From Anaeromassilibacillus senegalensis (GTDB lineage Bacteria; Bacillota; Clostridia; Oscillospirales; Acutalibacteraceae), in assembly GCF_021531715.1 (NCBI RefSeq), contig NZ_JAFBIT010000001.1, positions 372,001 through 436,000 on the forward strand: 64,000 nucleotides of DNA, read 5' to 3'. The notes under the pieces are model-generated. The model worked only from the letters and a program-made list of their open reading frames with translations, was not told the origin of the DNA and did no database searches. A program made the translations under genes and the position numbers. Of the stretch, positions 34,658 to 42,564 are shown piece by piece; positions within the stretch are counted from its first letter, which is position 1, and the number at the start of each line of letters is the position of its first letter.

Positions 34658-35731
34658 ATGATTATTTTACCGGCAATTGATCTGAAGGACGGCATGTGCG
34701 TCCGCCTGTTCCAGGGGGACTACGCCACGGCGGAGCAGGTGGCGGAGGATCCGGTCCAGACGGCGCAGTCATTTGAAGCAGACGGCGCGCGCTGGATGCA
34801 TATCGTCGATCTCGACGGCGCCAAGGCGCGGCGGCCTGTCAACGACGGCACGATTTTTTCCATTCGGGACAATACCTCCATCCACATGGAGGTCGGCGGC
34901 GGCATCCGCGATATGGGCACTGTCGAATACTATCTGTCGCGCGGCGTGAGCCGCGTGATTCTCGGCTCCGCGGCGCTGCAGAGTCCTGATTTTGTGCGCG
35001 AAGCCGTAAAAAAGTACGGCAAAAAGATCGCCGTCGGCATCGATGCGCTGAACGGCAAGGTCGCGGCGGAGGGATGGACGGCGCAGAGCGAAGTCGATTA
35101 CCTCGAGATGGCGAAGCACATGGAAAGCATCGGCGTGCGTTATCTGATCGTTACGGATATCTCGAAAGATGGCACGATGAGCGGCCCGAACCTCGTCATG
35201 CTCGATAAGATCAACCGCACGGTGGGCTGCAGCATTATCGCGAGCGGCGGCGTCAGCAGCATCAAGGATATTGTCGATCTGAACGCGCTCGGACTGTACG
35301 GCGCGATTGCGGGCAAATCGATTTACACAAAGGCGCTCGACCTGCGCTCGGCGGTTACGGCCTGCCAGCGGCTTTCGGGCAATAAGCTCAAGACGAAAGC
35401 CGAGGTGGAGGATCATCTCGAGCGGTATTTCCTCAAATCGGAGCTGATCCCGGCGATCGTGCAGGAGGCTGCCACCGGCGAGGTGCTCATGCTTGCGTAT
35501 ATGAACCGTGAATCGATGATTAAGACGATCGAAACGGGCTACACGTGGTTTTACAGCCGCAGCCGCCAGACACTCTGGAACAAGGGCGCGACGAGCGGTC
35601 ACACGCAGAAGGTGGTCAGCATCGCCGCGGATTGCGACGACGATACGCTGCTCGTCAAGGTCGTGCAGAACGGCCCGGCATGTCATACCGGCAGCCACAG
35701 CTGTTTCTATAAAGAAATCGTAAAGAATTGA
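34658..35731 (+). CDS. hisA-hisI: HisA-HisI fusion: ProFAR isomerase / phosphoribosyl-AMP cyclohydrolase
   Basis: A 357-residue two-domain enzyme. Residues 1-~240 are His[21 protein letters not shown] with catalytic Asp 8, [36 protein letters not shown] with the second Asp, and [11 protein letters not shown]. Residues ~250-357 are His[32 protein letters not shown], the metal site DCDDDTLLV and CHTGSHSC. It is not HisF (no CLDV-type start). Domains are joined by a short charged linker ([17 protein letters not shown]). The common fusion partner of HisI is HisE, which here is separate and 12 bp downstream. No hisF or hisH is in the operon. GGGGAAGGA precedes the ATG. Confidence 0.93.
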   Translation: MIILPAIDLKDGMCVRLFQGDYATAEQVAEDPVQTAQSFEADGARWMHIVDLDGAKARRPVNDGTIFSIRDNTSIHMEVGGGIRDMGTVEYYLSRGVSRVILGSAALQSPDFVREAVKKYGKKIAVGIDALNGKVAAEGWTAQSEVDYLEMAKHMESIGVRYLIVTDISKDGTMSGPNLVMLDKINRTVGCSIIASGGVSSIKDIVDLNALGLYGAIAGKSIYTKALDLRSAVTACQRLSGNKLKTKAEVEDHLERYFLKSELIPAIVQEAATGEVLMLAYMNRESMIKTIETGYTWFYSRSRQTLWNKGATSGHTQKVVSIAADCDDDTLLVKVVQNGPACHTGSHSCFYKEIVKN

Positions 35732-35743
35732 GGGGAATTCAGA

Positions 35744-36067
35744 ATGGATATTTTGCAGCAGCTTTATGAGACGGTGCTCGAAAGGAAGGGCGAAAAGCGC
35801 GAGGGCTCCTATACCTGCTACCTGTTCGAGCAGGGCACCGATAAAATCCTCAAGAAGTGCGGCGAGGAGTGCAGCGAGGTCATTATCGCGGCGAAAAACG
35901 GCAAAAACGAGGAGACGGTGCTCGAGATCAGCGACCTTCTGTATCACCTGACCGTGCTGATGGTGAATGAGGGGATCGACCTCAAGGACGTCGAGGCGGA
36001 GCTTGACCGCCGCCACGGCAAAACAGGCAACCTCAAAACCTTTCACAAGGTGGACAAGAACACATGA
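35744..36067 (+). CDS. hisE: Phosphoribosyl-ATP diphosphatase
   Basis: A 107-residue all-alpha pyrophosphohydrolase for the second step of histidine synthesis. GSYTCYLFEQGTDKILKKCG, EECSEVIIAAKN and EISDLLYHLTVLM contain the ExxE and ExxD metal motifs of the MazG-like fold. It is encoded apart from HisI, which is fused to HisA just upstream. AGGGGAATT precedes the ATG. It overlaps the methyltransferase start by 4 bp. Confidence 0.96.
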   Translation: MDILQQLYETVLERKGEKREGSYTCYLFEQGTDKILKKCGEECSEVIIAAKNGKNEETVLEISDLLYHLTVLMVNEGIDLKDVEAELDRRHGKTGNLKTFHKVDKNT

Positions 36068-36819
36068 CGAACGAAGAGAAGCGCGCGCTGTGGAAGCGTG
36101 AGGAAGCGCTCACGATGACCGGCTGGGACTTTTCGCATATCGCCGACCGATATACGGAGGGCAGACTCCCGTGGGATTACCACGCAAAGGTGCTGGATTT
36201 TCTGAAGCCGGAGAGCCGGCTGCTCGATATGGGCACTGGCGGCGGGGAGTTCCTGCTTTCCCTGCGCCATCCGTTCCGCTTGACGAGCGTGACCGAAGCG
36301 TGGGAGCCGAACGTGCGACTGTGCGAGAAAAAGCTCGCGCCGCTCGGCATTACGGTGCGGCAGAGCGTGGATGGCGAGCCTCTGCCGTATGACGACGCGC
36401 AGTTTGACCTCGTGCTGAACCGTCACGAGTCATATGACATCGGCGAAGTGCGCCGTGTTTTAAAGCCCGGCGGCTATTTCATTACGCAGCAGGTCGGCGG
36501 CAGCAACAGTCTTTGGCTGCGGCAGGTGCTTTGCGGAGAGAATACGTCGATCCCCGCATTCAACCTTGAAAATGAGATCCCGCGCTTTCAGGCTGCGGGG
36601 TTTTCGATCAACTACAAAAACCAGTGCTATACGACTGACCGCTTCTTCGATACCGGCGCGCTCGTCTGGTATGCGAAGGCGCTGCCGTGGGAATTTGGCA
36701 CCTTCTCGGTGGATGGCTGCTTTGAGCAATTGCTCCGTCTAGATGCACTGCGCGAGAAGCAGGGGTACATTCCAAGCGTGCAGCACCGGTTTATCCTCAT
36801 TGCGAGGAAGAAAAAGTAA
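36064..36819 (+). CDS. Class I SAM-dependent methyltransferase
   Basis: A 251-residue Rossmann methyltransferase. RLLDMGTGGGEFLLSL is motif I for S-adenosylmethionine, VTEAWEPNVRLCEKKL the acidic strand 2, PYDDAQFDLVLNRHESYDIG motif IV, and EVRRVLKPGGYFITQQVGG motifs V and VI. It resembles the UbiE/type 11 group. The substrate is unknown. The start overlaps hisE by 4 bp, so it is co-transcribed with the his genes without being an obvious histidine enzyme. Confidence 0.85.
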   Translation: MTNEEKRALWKREEALTMTGWDFSHIADRYTEGRLPWDYHAKVLDFLKPESRLLDMGTGGGEFLLSLRHPFRLTSVTEAWEPNVRLCEKKLAPLGITVRQSVDGEPLPYDDAQFDLVLNRHESYDIGEVRRVLKPGGYFITQQVGGSNSLWLRQVLCGENTSIPAFNLENEIPRFQAAGFSINYKNQCYTTDRFFDTGALVWYAKALPWEFGTFSVDGCFEQLLRLDALREKQGYIPSVQHRFILIARKKK

Positions 36820-36836
36820 TCAGGAGGGTGTCAGAA

Positions 36837-37322
36837 ATGGCTTCATGCAGCATACGCTTTGCACAGGCGGCAGATATTCCCGTCGTGCTTCAGTTTATCC
36901 ACGCGCTGGCGGCGTACGAAAATATGGAGGGTCAGGTCATCGCGACCGAGGATCTGCTCCGCGAGTGGGTTTTTGAGAAGAAGAAAGCGGAGATTTTGCT
37001 CGTTCTGGAGGAAGAAACGCCGGTAGGCTTTGCGCTGTTTTTCCACAATTTTTCCACGTGGCTCGGGCGTGCAGGCATCTATCTCGAGGATCTTTTTGTC
37101 CTGCCTGAATACCGCGGGCGCGGTTACGGCAAGCTGCTTCTGAAAAAGCTCGCGCGCATTGCGGTGCAGCGCGGCTGTGGGCGGCTCGAGTGGGCGTGCC
37201 TCGACTGGAACGAGCCGAGCATCGCGTTTTACAAGTCGCTCGGCGCCGTGGCGATGGAGGACTGGACAACGTACCGCATAGCGGGCGACAAGCTGCTCGC
37301 GCTCGCATCGCGTCTCGGCTGA
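36837..37322 (+). CDS. GNAT family N-acetyltransferase
   Basis: A 161-residue GNAT protein. YLEDLFVLPEYRGRGYGKLL holds motif A with the acetyl-CoA pyrophosphate loop (RGRGYGK), and LEWACLDWNEPSIAFYKSLG is motif B with the Tyr that acts as general acid. FFHNFSTWLGRAGIYLEDLF resembles spermidine/diamine acetyltransferases, so a polyamine or small amine substrate is plausible but not shown. I chose ATG 36837, which has AGGAGGG at proper distance; the GTG at 36828 abuts that site. Confidence 0.86.
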   Translation: MASCSIRFAQAADIPVVLQFIHALAAYENMEGQVIATEDLLREWVFEKKKAEILLVLEEETPVGFALFFHNFSTWLGRAGIYLEDLFVLPEYRGRGYGKLLLKKLARIAVQRGCGRLEWACLDWNEPSIAFYKSLGAVAMEDWTTYRIAGDKLLALASRLG

Positions 37323-37332
37323 TTCAAAAAAC

Positions 37333-37364
37333 AATCCGGCAGGGTTTATCTCTGCCGGATTTTG
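37333..37364 (+). terminator. Terminator after the his/GNAT run
   Basis: AATCCGGCAG and CTGCCGGATT form a 10-bp stem followed by TTTG. It closes the transcript that begins at hisZ. Confidence 0.88.
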
Positions 37365-37406
37365 TCGTGTATAGAGGATAGCGCGGGCGGCGCAGAATAA
37401 TTCTGC

Positions 37407-37435
37407 TTGCATTGCACGGCCAAATATGGTATATA
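37407..37435 (+). promoter_or_regulatory. Promoter of the asparaginase gene
   Basis: TTGCAT (37407-37412), 17 bp, TATATA (37430-37435), 46 bp before the ATG. Confidence 0.72.
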
Positions 37436-37481
37436 TCAATATGGTTTTTAAAGCGTGTAAGGAATAGGGGAATTTTCTGAC

Positions 37482-38474
37482 ATGAAAAAAATACTGTTTA
37501 TCGCGACCGGCGGCACGATTGCGTCTGCCAAGACGGAAAATGGTCTGACGCCGGCCATCACCTCTGAGGAGCTTCTGAATGCCGTGCCGGAGATCCGCGC
37601 GATATGCGCTGTGGATACCGTACAGCCGTACAGCTTGGACAGCACGAACATGTGCTGGCGGCAGTGGATCCATCTTGCGGAGATCATCCGCGACAGCTAT
37701 GAAAAATATGATGGCTTCGTGATTGCCCACGGCACGGACACGATGTCCTACGCGGCGGCGACGCTCTCTTACCTGATCCAGCAAAATGAAAAGCCGGTCG
37801 TGCTGACCGGCGCGCAGAAATCGATTCAGGTGCCGGACGGCGACGCCCGGCGGAATCTCTATGAGGCGTTTGCTTATGCGACAGACGCGCACGCCTGCGG
37901 CACGCACGTCGTGTTCAACGGACATGTTATTGCGGGCACGCGTGCGCGGAAAACGCACACGAAGAGCTTCGACGCGTTTTCCAGCATCGATTATCCCGAT
38001 GTGGCCGTATTTTACGATAAGAAGCTGCTCTGTTATATAGACGAGCGTTCTGAGTGCGGTTCCGTTCGCTTCTATGACCGGCTTGTGCCGGAGATTCTCT
38101 CCATCCGCGTGATTCCGGGCATGGATCCGTCGATTTTCGACTACATCACGGCTCATTGCCGCGGCGTGGTGATCGAGAGCTTCGGTGTGGGCGGCATTCC
38201 GTATTACGGAGACAACACTTTTGAAGAAAAAATCGCTGCACTCATGGAAAACGGCGTGCGCGTAGTCATTACAACGCAGGTGCCGCATGAGGGCAGCAAT
38301 CTTTCGGTTTATCGCGTCGGGCACATCATCAAGGAGAAGTACCGCGTTCTGGAGGCCTCCAGCATGACGACGGAGGCCGTTATTGCGAAAATGATGTGGG
38401 CGTTGGCTTATTCAAACAGCCGGGAGGGGTTTGAGCGGCTGTTCCGCACGCCGGTCGGCAAAGATCAGCTTTGA
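37482..38474 (+). CDS. ansA: L-asparaginase, type I (cytoplasmic)
   Basis: A 330-residue amidohydrolase converting asparagine to aspartate and ammonia. IATGGTIAS near residue 6 carries the first catalytic Thr, and FVIAHGTDTMSYAAATLSY the second Thr-Asp pair with the downstream Lys in LTGAQKSIQ. There is no signal peptide, indicating the cytoplasmic low-affinity type. Monocistronic with its own promoter; it converges on the blaI-like gene with only 21 bp between stops and no terminator I can see. Confidence 0.93.
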   Translation: MKKILFIATGGTIASAKTENGLTPAITSEELLNAVPEIRAICAVDTVQPYSLDSTNMCWRQWIHLAEIIRDSYEKYDGFVIAHGTDTMSYAAATLSYLIQQNEKPVVLTGAQKSIQVPDGDARRNLYEAFAYATDAHACGTHVVFNGHVIAGTRARKTHTKSFDAFSSIDYPDVAVFYDKKLLCYIDERSECGSVRFYDRLVPEILSIRVIPGMDPSIFDYITAHCRGVVIESFGVGGIPYYGDNTFEEKIAALMENGVRVVITTQVPHEGSNLSVYRVGHIIKEKYRVLEASSMTTEAVIAKMMWALAYSNSREGFERLFRTPVGKDQL

Positions 38475-38495
38475 ACCCCGCGTGCGGAAACAAGA

Positions 38496-38885
38496 TCAAA
38501 GAGTACGGCGCTTTTCCTCCAGCATGGCGGTGAGCGCTTCAAGCAGAGGCATCGGCTCCGCGGCCTGATCGATCAGCGCGGAAACGATAGAGACGACGGA
38601 ATCCGGATTCAGGCCATTTTTGCCGCTGATCTGGCGCACGGCATATTCTTCCTGAGAAACGGCCGCTATAAAGGTGCGCGCGTAGTTTTTCGTTGTTTTG
38701 GCGAAGCCTTCGGCGCGAATCATACCTTTTTCCAGCAAAGAGTTAATCAGAAGATGGATGTAGCTGTCTTTCCAGGTTCTGTCGCTCGACAGTTCAATGA
38801 TTTCAGAAGCGGTCAGCGGCTTGTCGACATGCCAGAGCAGGCTCATGATCTCATGCTCGCTCTTAGTAAGTGTCTCTTTTTTCAT
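38496..38885 (-). CDS. BlaI/MecI/CopY-family transcriptional regulator
   Basis: A 129-residue winged-helix repressor. LTKSEHEIMSLLWHVDKPLTASEI is the typical start, WKDSYIHLLINSLLEKGMI the recognition helix and wing in place of the usual W-(x)-TV-x-TLL-x-RL pattern, and KNYARTFIAAVSQEEYAV links to the dimerisation helices. I chose ATG 38885; a GTG 15 bases upstream is possible. No BlaR/MecR sensor protease or beta-lactamase is adjacent, so its signal and targets are unknown. Confidence 0.82.
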   Translation of the reverse strand: MKKETLTKSEHEIMSLLWHVDKPLTASEIIELSSDRTWKDSYIHLLINSLLEKGMIRAEGFAKTTKNYARTFIAAVSQEEYAVRQISGKNGLNPDSVVSIVSALIDQAAEPMPLLEALTAMLEEKRRTL

Positions 38886-38930
38886 AGCTGTGTACCCCAC
38901 TCTCCAAAATGTTTTACTGTTATTTTCTAT

Positions 38931-38959
38931 ATGATATGATGTTTTTTAAGGCTTGTCAA
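38931..38959 (-). promoter_or_regulatory. Sigma-A promoter of the BlaI-like gene
   Basis: On the minus strand TTGACA (38954-38959), 17 bp, TATCAT (38931-38936). Apart from this promoter and the rpsU promoter, the 429-bp gap 38886-39314 holds only AT-rich DNA with a short inverted repeat TCGTC/GACGA at 39044-39060. I see no supported gene there. Confidence 0.82.
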
Positions 38960-39217
38960 GTTTTTTGACGGCTTATAAGCACATTTTTTTTCGAGTTTAA
39001 TGCTGTGTCTGGTTGTAATTTCAGTATTGTAAAGTGTAATTTATCGTCGAATTTTGACGAATTTCCTTTCTTCAGCCGACGCCTGGTGCTTCGGATAGAC
39101 GACAGGGCCAGAGAAAAATTGGGGAGACGGGGAGCAAAAGCTGGAGCGAAAAAGGCGCGGCACAAAGGCGCTTTTACGCGTGAAACCCGATTTCTTGCAA
39201 ATTTGTAGAAAAAAGCC

Positions 39218-39246
39218 TTGACTTTTTTTGCCCCTGCATCTATAAT
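39218..39246 (+). promoter_or_regulatory. Sigma-A promoter of rpsU
   Basis: TTGACT (39218-39223), 17 bp, TATAAT (39241-39246), close to consensus as expected for a ribosomal protein gene. Confidence 0.88.
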
Positions 39247-39314
39247 TATTTGTGTTATTTCGTGCTAAGTAACAAATACAAACCCCTGCCTGATGGCGGA
39301 TGGGAGGGATATAG

Positions 39315-39491
39315 ATGGCTGAAATCCGAATCAAAGATAACGAATCTTTGGAGAGCGCGCTCAGACGCTTCAAGAAGCAGTGCGCGAGAGCGGGCGTTAT
39401 TCAGGAAGTGCGCAAGAGAGAGGCTTATGAAAAGCCTTCCGTTAAGCGCAAGAAGAAGTCCGAAGCAGCTCGCAAGCGCAAGTACAAATAA
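39315..39491 (+). CDS. rpsU: 30S ribosomal protein bS21
   Basis: A 58-residue basic protein. [39 protein letters not shown] and the Lys/Arg-rich end [10 protein letters not shown] match bS21 from start to finish. bS21 binds the small subunit near the anti-Shine-Dalgarno region and aids initiation. GGGAGGGA precedes the ATG. It stands alone with a near-consensus promoter and a strong terminator; other Firmicutes often pair it with yqeY. Confidence 0.97.
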   Translation: MAEIRIKDNESLESALRRFKKQCARAGVIQEVRKREAYEKPSVKRKKKSEAARKRKYK

Positions 39492-39503
39492 TGAAACGTG
39501 AAG

Positions 39504-39527
39504 AAGCGGGCTTTTGCCCGCTTTTTT
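39504..39527 (+). terminator. Terminator of rpsU
   Basis: AGCGGGC and GCCCGCT enclose a TTTT loop and are followed by TTTTTT. Confidence 0.95.
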
Positions 39528-39575
39528 GTGTGAACGGGGTTTTCCCGGAAAAACAGGAGACAAGGAATCGAGACT

Positions 39576-40127
39576 ATGGCATTGTTTAAACCGACCGGAA
39601 CGCTGCACCGCGTGACGGACATCACCCCCGAAATGCTCAGGGCGCTTTCCGTTCGCGCTATCGTGCTGGATGTAGACAATACGATGTCTACCCACGGCTC
39701 GCAGACGCCGCACACCGGCGTGCTCGAGTGGACGCGGAAGATCTCCGCGAGCGGCGTACAACTGATCGTTGTCTCCAACAATTACAAAAAGCGTGTTGCG
39801 CCCTTTGCGGCACAGTTTGACCTGCCGTATATCTCCTTTGCCTGCAAGCCGTCGCCCTTTGGCTACCTGCGTGCAAAGCGGCTGGCAGGCGTGCGTGTGC
39901 GCGACTGCCTCGTTGTCGGCGATCAAATCTTTACGGATGTTCTCGGCGCGAATCTGTGCGGCATGAAATCCGTTCTGCTCGATCCGATCGCACCGGATCC
40001 GGCGGCGACGGTGCGTTTCAAGCGCTGGCTGGAGCATTTTCTGCGCCCGCATTACCAGCCGCTCTGGGACTTCGGCTCACACGGCAAAGACAATGAAAGG
40101 GGTAATTTCCATGAGCAATCCGATTGA
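39576..40127 (+). CDS. yqeG: YqeG family HAD IIIA-type phosphatase
   Basis: A 183-residue HAD-superfamily protein. AIVLDVDNTMSTHG is HAD motif I with the two aspartates, LIVVSNNYKKRV motif II, and FACKPSPFGYLRA and VVGDQIFTDVLGANLCG motifs III and IV. This compact form with no cap is the YqeG/HAD-IIIA group. In Firmicutes it often sits with ribosome-associated GTPase genes. The physiological substrate is not known. It overlaps the following peptidase gene by 17 bp. Confidence 0.9.
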   Translation: MALFKPTGTLHRVTDITPEMLRALSVRAIVLDVDNTMSTHGSQTPHTGVLEWTRKISASGVQLIVVSNNYKKRVAPFAAQFDLPYISFACKPSPFGYLRAKRLAGVRVRDCLVVGDQIFTDVLGANLCGMKSVLLDPIAPDPAATVRFKRWLEHFLRPHYQPLWDFGSHGKDNERGNFHEQSD

Positions 40128-41190
40128 ACGGCTTACACAAAAAGTTATCGGTGGCGACGCGAAAAAAGCGGCGCTCGTCGTTTCCGAAACCAATCTGTAT
40201 TATCTCACCGCATTTCCGTCTACGGACGGCGCACTGCTGCTGACCGCTGAAAAGGCGTATTATCTGCTCGACTTCCGCTATGCGGAGGCGGCTCGCGCGA
40301 AGGCGCAGGGCGTTGAGGTTGCCGAGTTCACTTCGCTGAATGAGACGATCCAGTCGCTGCTCACAAAGCACGGCATTTCCTGCGTCTATATGGAGTATTC
40401 CACAATTCCGTACGGACAGGCGAAGCGCTTTGAGAAGCTTTGTGCCGAGTGCGGCGCTGAAGCTGTGTTGGATATGACGCTGGACGATGCGATCCGCAGC
40501 CAGCGCATCGTGAAGAGCGAGGAGGAAATCCAGAAGATCTGTGATGCGCAGGCGATCACGGATGCGACCTTTGAGCATATTCTGCCATATATTCGCGAGG
40601 GCGTCACAGAGCGTGAGATCGCGCTTGAAATTGAGTTCTTCATGCGCAAGCAGGGCGCGGACGGCAATGCGTTCGATCCGATCGTTGTGACCGGTGCGAA
40701 CGGCTCCCAGTGCCACGGCATTCCGGGCAATACAAAGCTGCAGAAGGGCGACCTTATCACGATGGACACGGGCGCGCTGCTGCACGGTTACCATTCCGAC
40801 ATGACCCGCACCGTCGCGCTCGGCTATGTCAGCGACGAGCAGAAGGCGATTTACGATACGGTGCTTAAGGCGCAGCTTGCTGCGATCGACGCTGTGCGCG
40901 CGGGCGTTCGCTGCTGCGACGTCGACAAGGTTGCGCGCGATATCATCGAGACGCCGTATCCCGGCACCTTTGGTCACGGTCTCGGCCACGGCGTCGGCTT
41001 TGAAATCCATGAGTGGCCGCGCTTCTCGAAGCTCGATACTACGGTTTGCGAGCCCGGCATGGTCATCACGGTGGAACCCGGCATTTACCTGCCCGGCAAG
41101 TGCGGCGTGCGCATCGAGGATATGATTGTTGTCACAGAGGACGGCTGCAGAAACCTCACGCACTCTCCGAAGGAGCTTATAATTCTGTAA
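40111..41190 (+). CDS. Xaa-Pro aminopeptidase (M24 family)
   Basis: A 359-residue metallopeptidase with creatinase-type N-domain (1-~125) and pita-bread catalytic domain. The five metal ligands are visible: Asp in TMDTGALLHGY and HSDMTRTV, His in FGHGLGHGVGFEIHE, Glu in VEPGIYLPG and in VRIEDMI. It removes N-terminal residues preceding proline; the exact PepP or PepQ type is not clear. I chose ATG 40111 because AAAGGGG lies just upstream. An in-frame ATG six codons earlier precedes that site. It lies immediately before efp, as in many Firmicutes. Confidence 0.92.
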   Translation: MSNPIERLTQKVIGGDAKKAALVVSETNLYYLTAFPSTDGALLLTAEKAYYLLDFRYAEAARAKAQGVEVAEFTSLNETIQSLLTKHGISCVYMEYSTIPYGQAKRFEKLCAECGAEAVLDMTLDDAIRSQRIVKSEEEIQKICDAQAITDATFEHILPYIREGVTEREIALEIEFFMRKQGADGNAFDPIVVTGANGSQCHGIPGNTKLQKGDLITMDTGALLHGYHSDMTRTVALGYVSDEQKAIYDTVLKAQLAAIDAVRAGVRCCDVDKVARDIIETPYPGTFGHGLGHGVGFEIHEWPRFSKLDTTVCEPGMVITVEPGIYLPGKCGVRIEDMIVVTEDGCRNLTHSPKELIIL

Positions 41191-41226
41191 ATTCACAGAA
41201 AATAACGGAATCCATACTATTTTTGC

Positions 41227-41255
41227 TTGAAAAAACGGCAAACCTAGTATACAAT
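41227..41255 (+). promoter_or_regulatory. Sigma-A promoter of efp
   Basis: TTGAAA (41227-41232), 17 bp, TACAAT (41250-41255), 33 bp before the ATG. Confidence 0.72.
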
Positions 41256-41287
41256 AGTATTGAAGAAATTTTTGGAGGTATTTATCA

Positions 41288-41845
41288 ATGATTACCGCAG
41301 GCGATTTCAGAAACGGTGTAACGTTTGAAATGGACGGCAATGTTGTTTCGATTATTGAATTCCAGCACGTTAAACCCGGCAAGGGTGCGGCTTTTGTCCG
41401 CACGAAGATCCGCAACGTCATCACTGGCGCTGTGACAGAAAGAACCTTTAACCCGACCGAGAAGTTCCCGACCGCGTTCATCGAGAGAAAGGATATGGAG
41501 TATCTGTACAACGACGGCGATCTGTACTACTTCATGGACAGCGAGACGTACGAGCAGCTCCCGATCAGCCCGAGCATCCTCGGCGACAACTTCAAGTTTG
41601 TCAAGGAAAATATGGTCTGCAAGGTGCTTTCCTACAAGGGCAATGTTTTCGGTGTTGAGCCGCCGAACTTCGTTGAGCTGCAGGTCACACAGACCGATCC
41701 GGGCTTCAAGGGCGATACGGCGACAAACGCGACAAAGCCGGCTACGCTTGAGACAGGTGCCGAGATCAAGGTTCCGCTCTTCATCGATGAGGGCGAAATG
41801 ATCCGCATCGACACCAGAACGGGCGAATACATGGAGCGCGCATAA
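41288..41845 (+). CDS. efp: Elongation factor P
   Basis: A 185-residue three-domain translation factor that relieves ribosome stalling at proline runs. [17 protein letters not shown] contains the domain I loop whose Lys (PGKG) is the modifiable tip. [20 protein letters not shown] is the EF-P signature and [12 protein letters not shown] the C-terminus. Neither epmA- nor ymfI-type modification genes are in this window. TTGGAGGT precedes the ATG. Confidence 0.97.
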   Translation: MITAGDFRNGVTFEMDGNVVSIIEFQHVKPGKGAAFVRTKIRNVITGAVTERTFNPTEKFPTAFIERKDMEYLYNDGDLYYFMDSETYEQLPISPSILGDNFKFVKENMVCKVLSYKGNVFGVEPPNFVELQVTQTDPGFKGDTATNATKPATLETGAEIKVPLFIDEGEMIRIDTRTGEYMERA

Positions 41846-41933
41846 TCTCCGCTTCGTGATTCATACTAGCCATGATACCCAACGCAAGGCAGGGATTGTC
41901 CTGGGCCTTGCCGAAAAGAAAGGGGAAAATAAG

Positions 41934-42380
41934 ATGACAAACTCGGAAAGAGCGGCATATATCCGCGGCCTGATGGAGGGCCTCGAGCTGGATCCGAACG
42001 CGAAAGAGACAAAACTCTTTAATGCGATCGTCGATCTTCTGGACGACCTCTGCCTCTCCATGGAGGAGATGGAGGACGCATACGACGAGCTCAGCGGTCA
42101 GGTCGATGAGATCGACGAGGACCTCGGCGAACTCGAAGAGGATTACTACGACCTCGATGAGGACGAGTATGACGATGATGAGGATGACGACTGGGACGAC
42201 GAGGATGATTGCTACTTCGAAGTCACCTGCCCGAGCTGCGGCGACACCATCGAGCTGAACGGCGAGATGCTGGAGGAAGGCTTCATCGATTGCCCGAACT
42301 GCGGCGAGAAGCTCGAGTTCGATTTTGACGACGAGTGTGCCTGCGGCGAAGATTGCGACTGCGATAAGGACGACGAGTAA
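41934..42380 (+). CDS. Acidic protein with zinc ribbon (CD1247 N-terminal domain-like)
   Basis: A 148-residue protein. Residues 1-50 (ERAAYIRGLMEGLELDPNAK, LFNAIVDLLDDLCLSMEEME) are a helical domain seen in clostridial proteins named after CD1247. A very acidic Asp/Glu stretch (about 55-95) follows, then a zinc ribbon with CPSC and CPNC knuckles, and a Cys/Asp-rich end (CACGEDCDC). The acidic run suggests electrostatic mimicry of nucleic acid or interaction with basic proteins, but this is inference. I chose ATG 41934 behind AAAGGGGA. It follows efp by 88 bp, a common clostridial arrangement. Confidence 0.75.
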   Translation: MTNSERAAYIRGLMEGLELDPNAKETKLFNAIVDLLDDLCLSMEEMEDAYDELSGQVDEIDEDLGELEEDYYDLDEDEYDDDEDDDWDDEDDCYFEVTCPSCGDTIELNGEMLEEGFIDCPNCGEKLEFDFDDECACGEDCDCDKDDE

Positions 42381-42393
42381 TTTTTTAAACAGC

Positions 42394-42424
42394 AAGGGGA
42401 GCGGTGTGAATCGCTCCCCTTTTG
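42394..42424 (+). terminator. Terminator after the efp unit
   Basis: AAGGGGAGCG and CGCTCCCCTT form a 10-bp stem followed by TTT. Confidence 0.9.
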
Positions 42425-42499
42425 CATAAAAATTTGTTAAACTATCTTAAAATATGACGGGCTTTTTGCAAAAAAATAACAAGCGAAGACGGCTTTGTG

Positions 42500-42528
42500 T
42501 TGACTTATTCGGGCCCAGGGTTTATAAT
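42500..42528 (+). promoter_or_regulatory. Sigma-A promoter of the sugar transferase gene
   Basis: TTGACT (42500-42505), 17 bp, TATAAT (42523-42528). Confidence 0.85.
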
Positions 42529-42564
42529 TACAAAAATATTCTGTGTTTTAAGGTGTGGAAGCGT

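Noticed and set aside
34658-35375. HisF instead of HisA for the first domain of the fusion
   Set aside because: The start [10 protein letters not shown] and VDLDGA are HisA signatures; HisF starts with a CLDV-type strand.
39005-39208. Possible 67-codon gene between the BlaI-like gene and rpsU
   Set aside because: Non-ATG start, no Shine-Dalgarno, low-complexity basic product and no known relative by eye.
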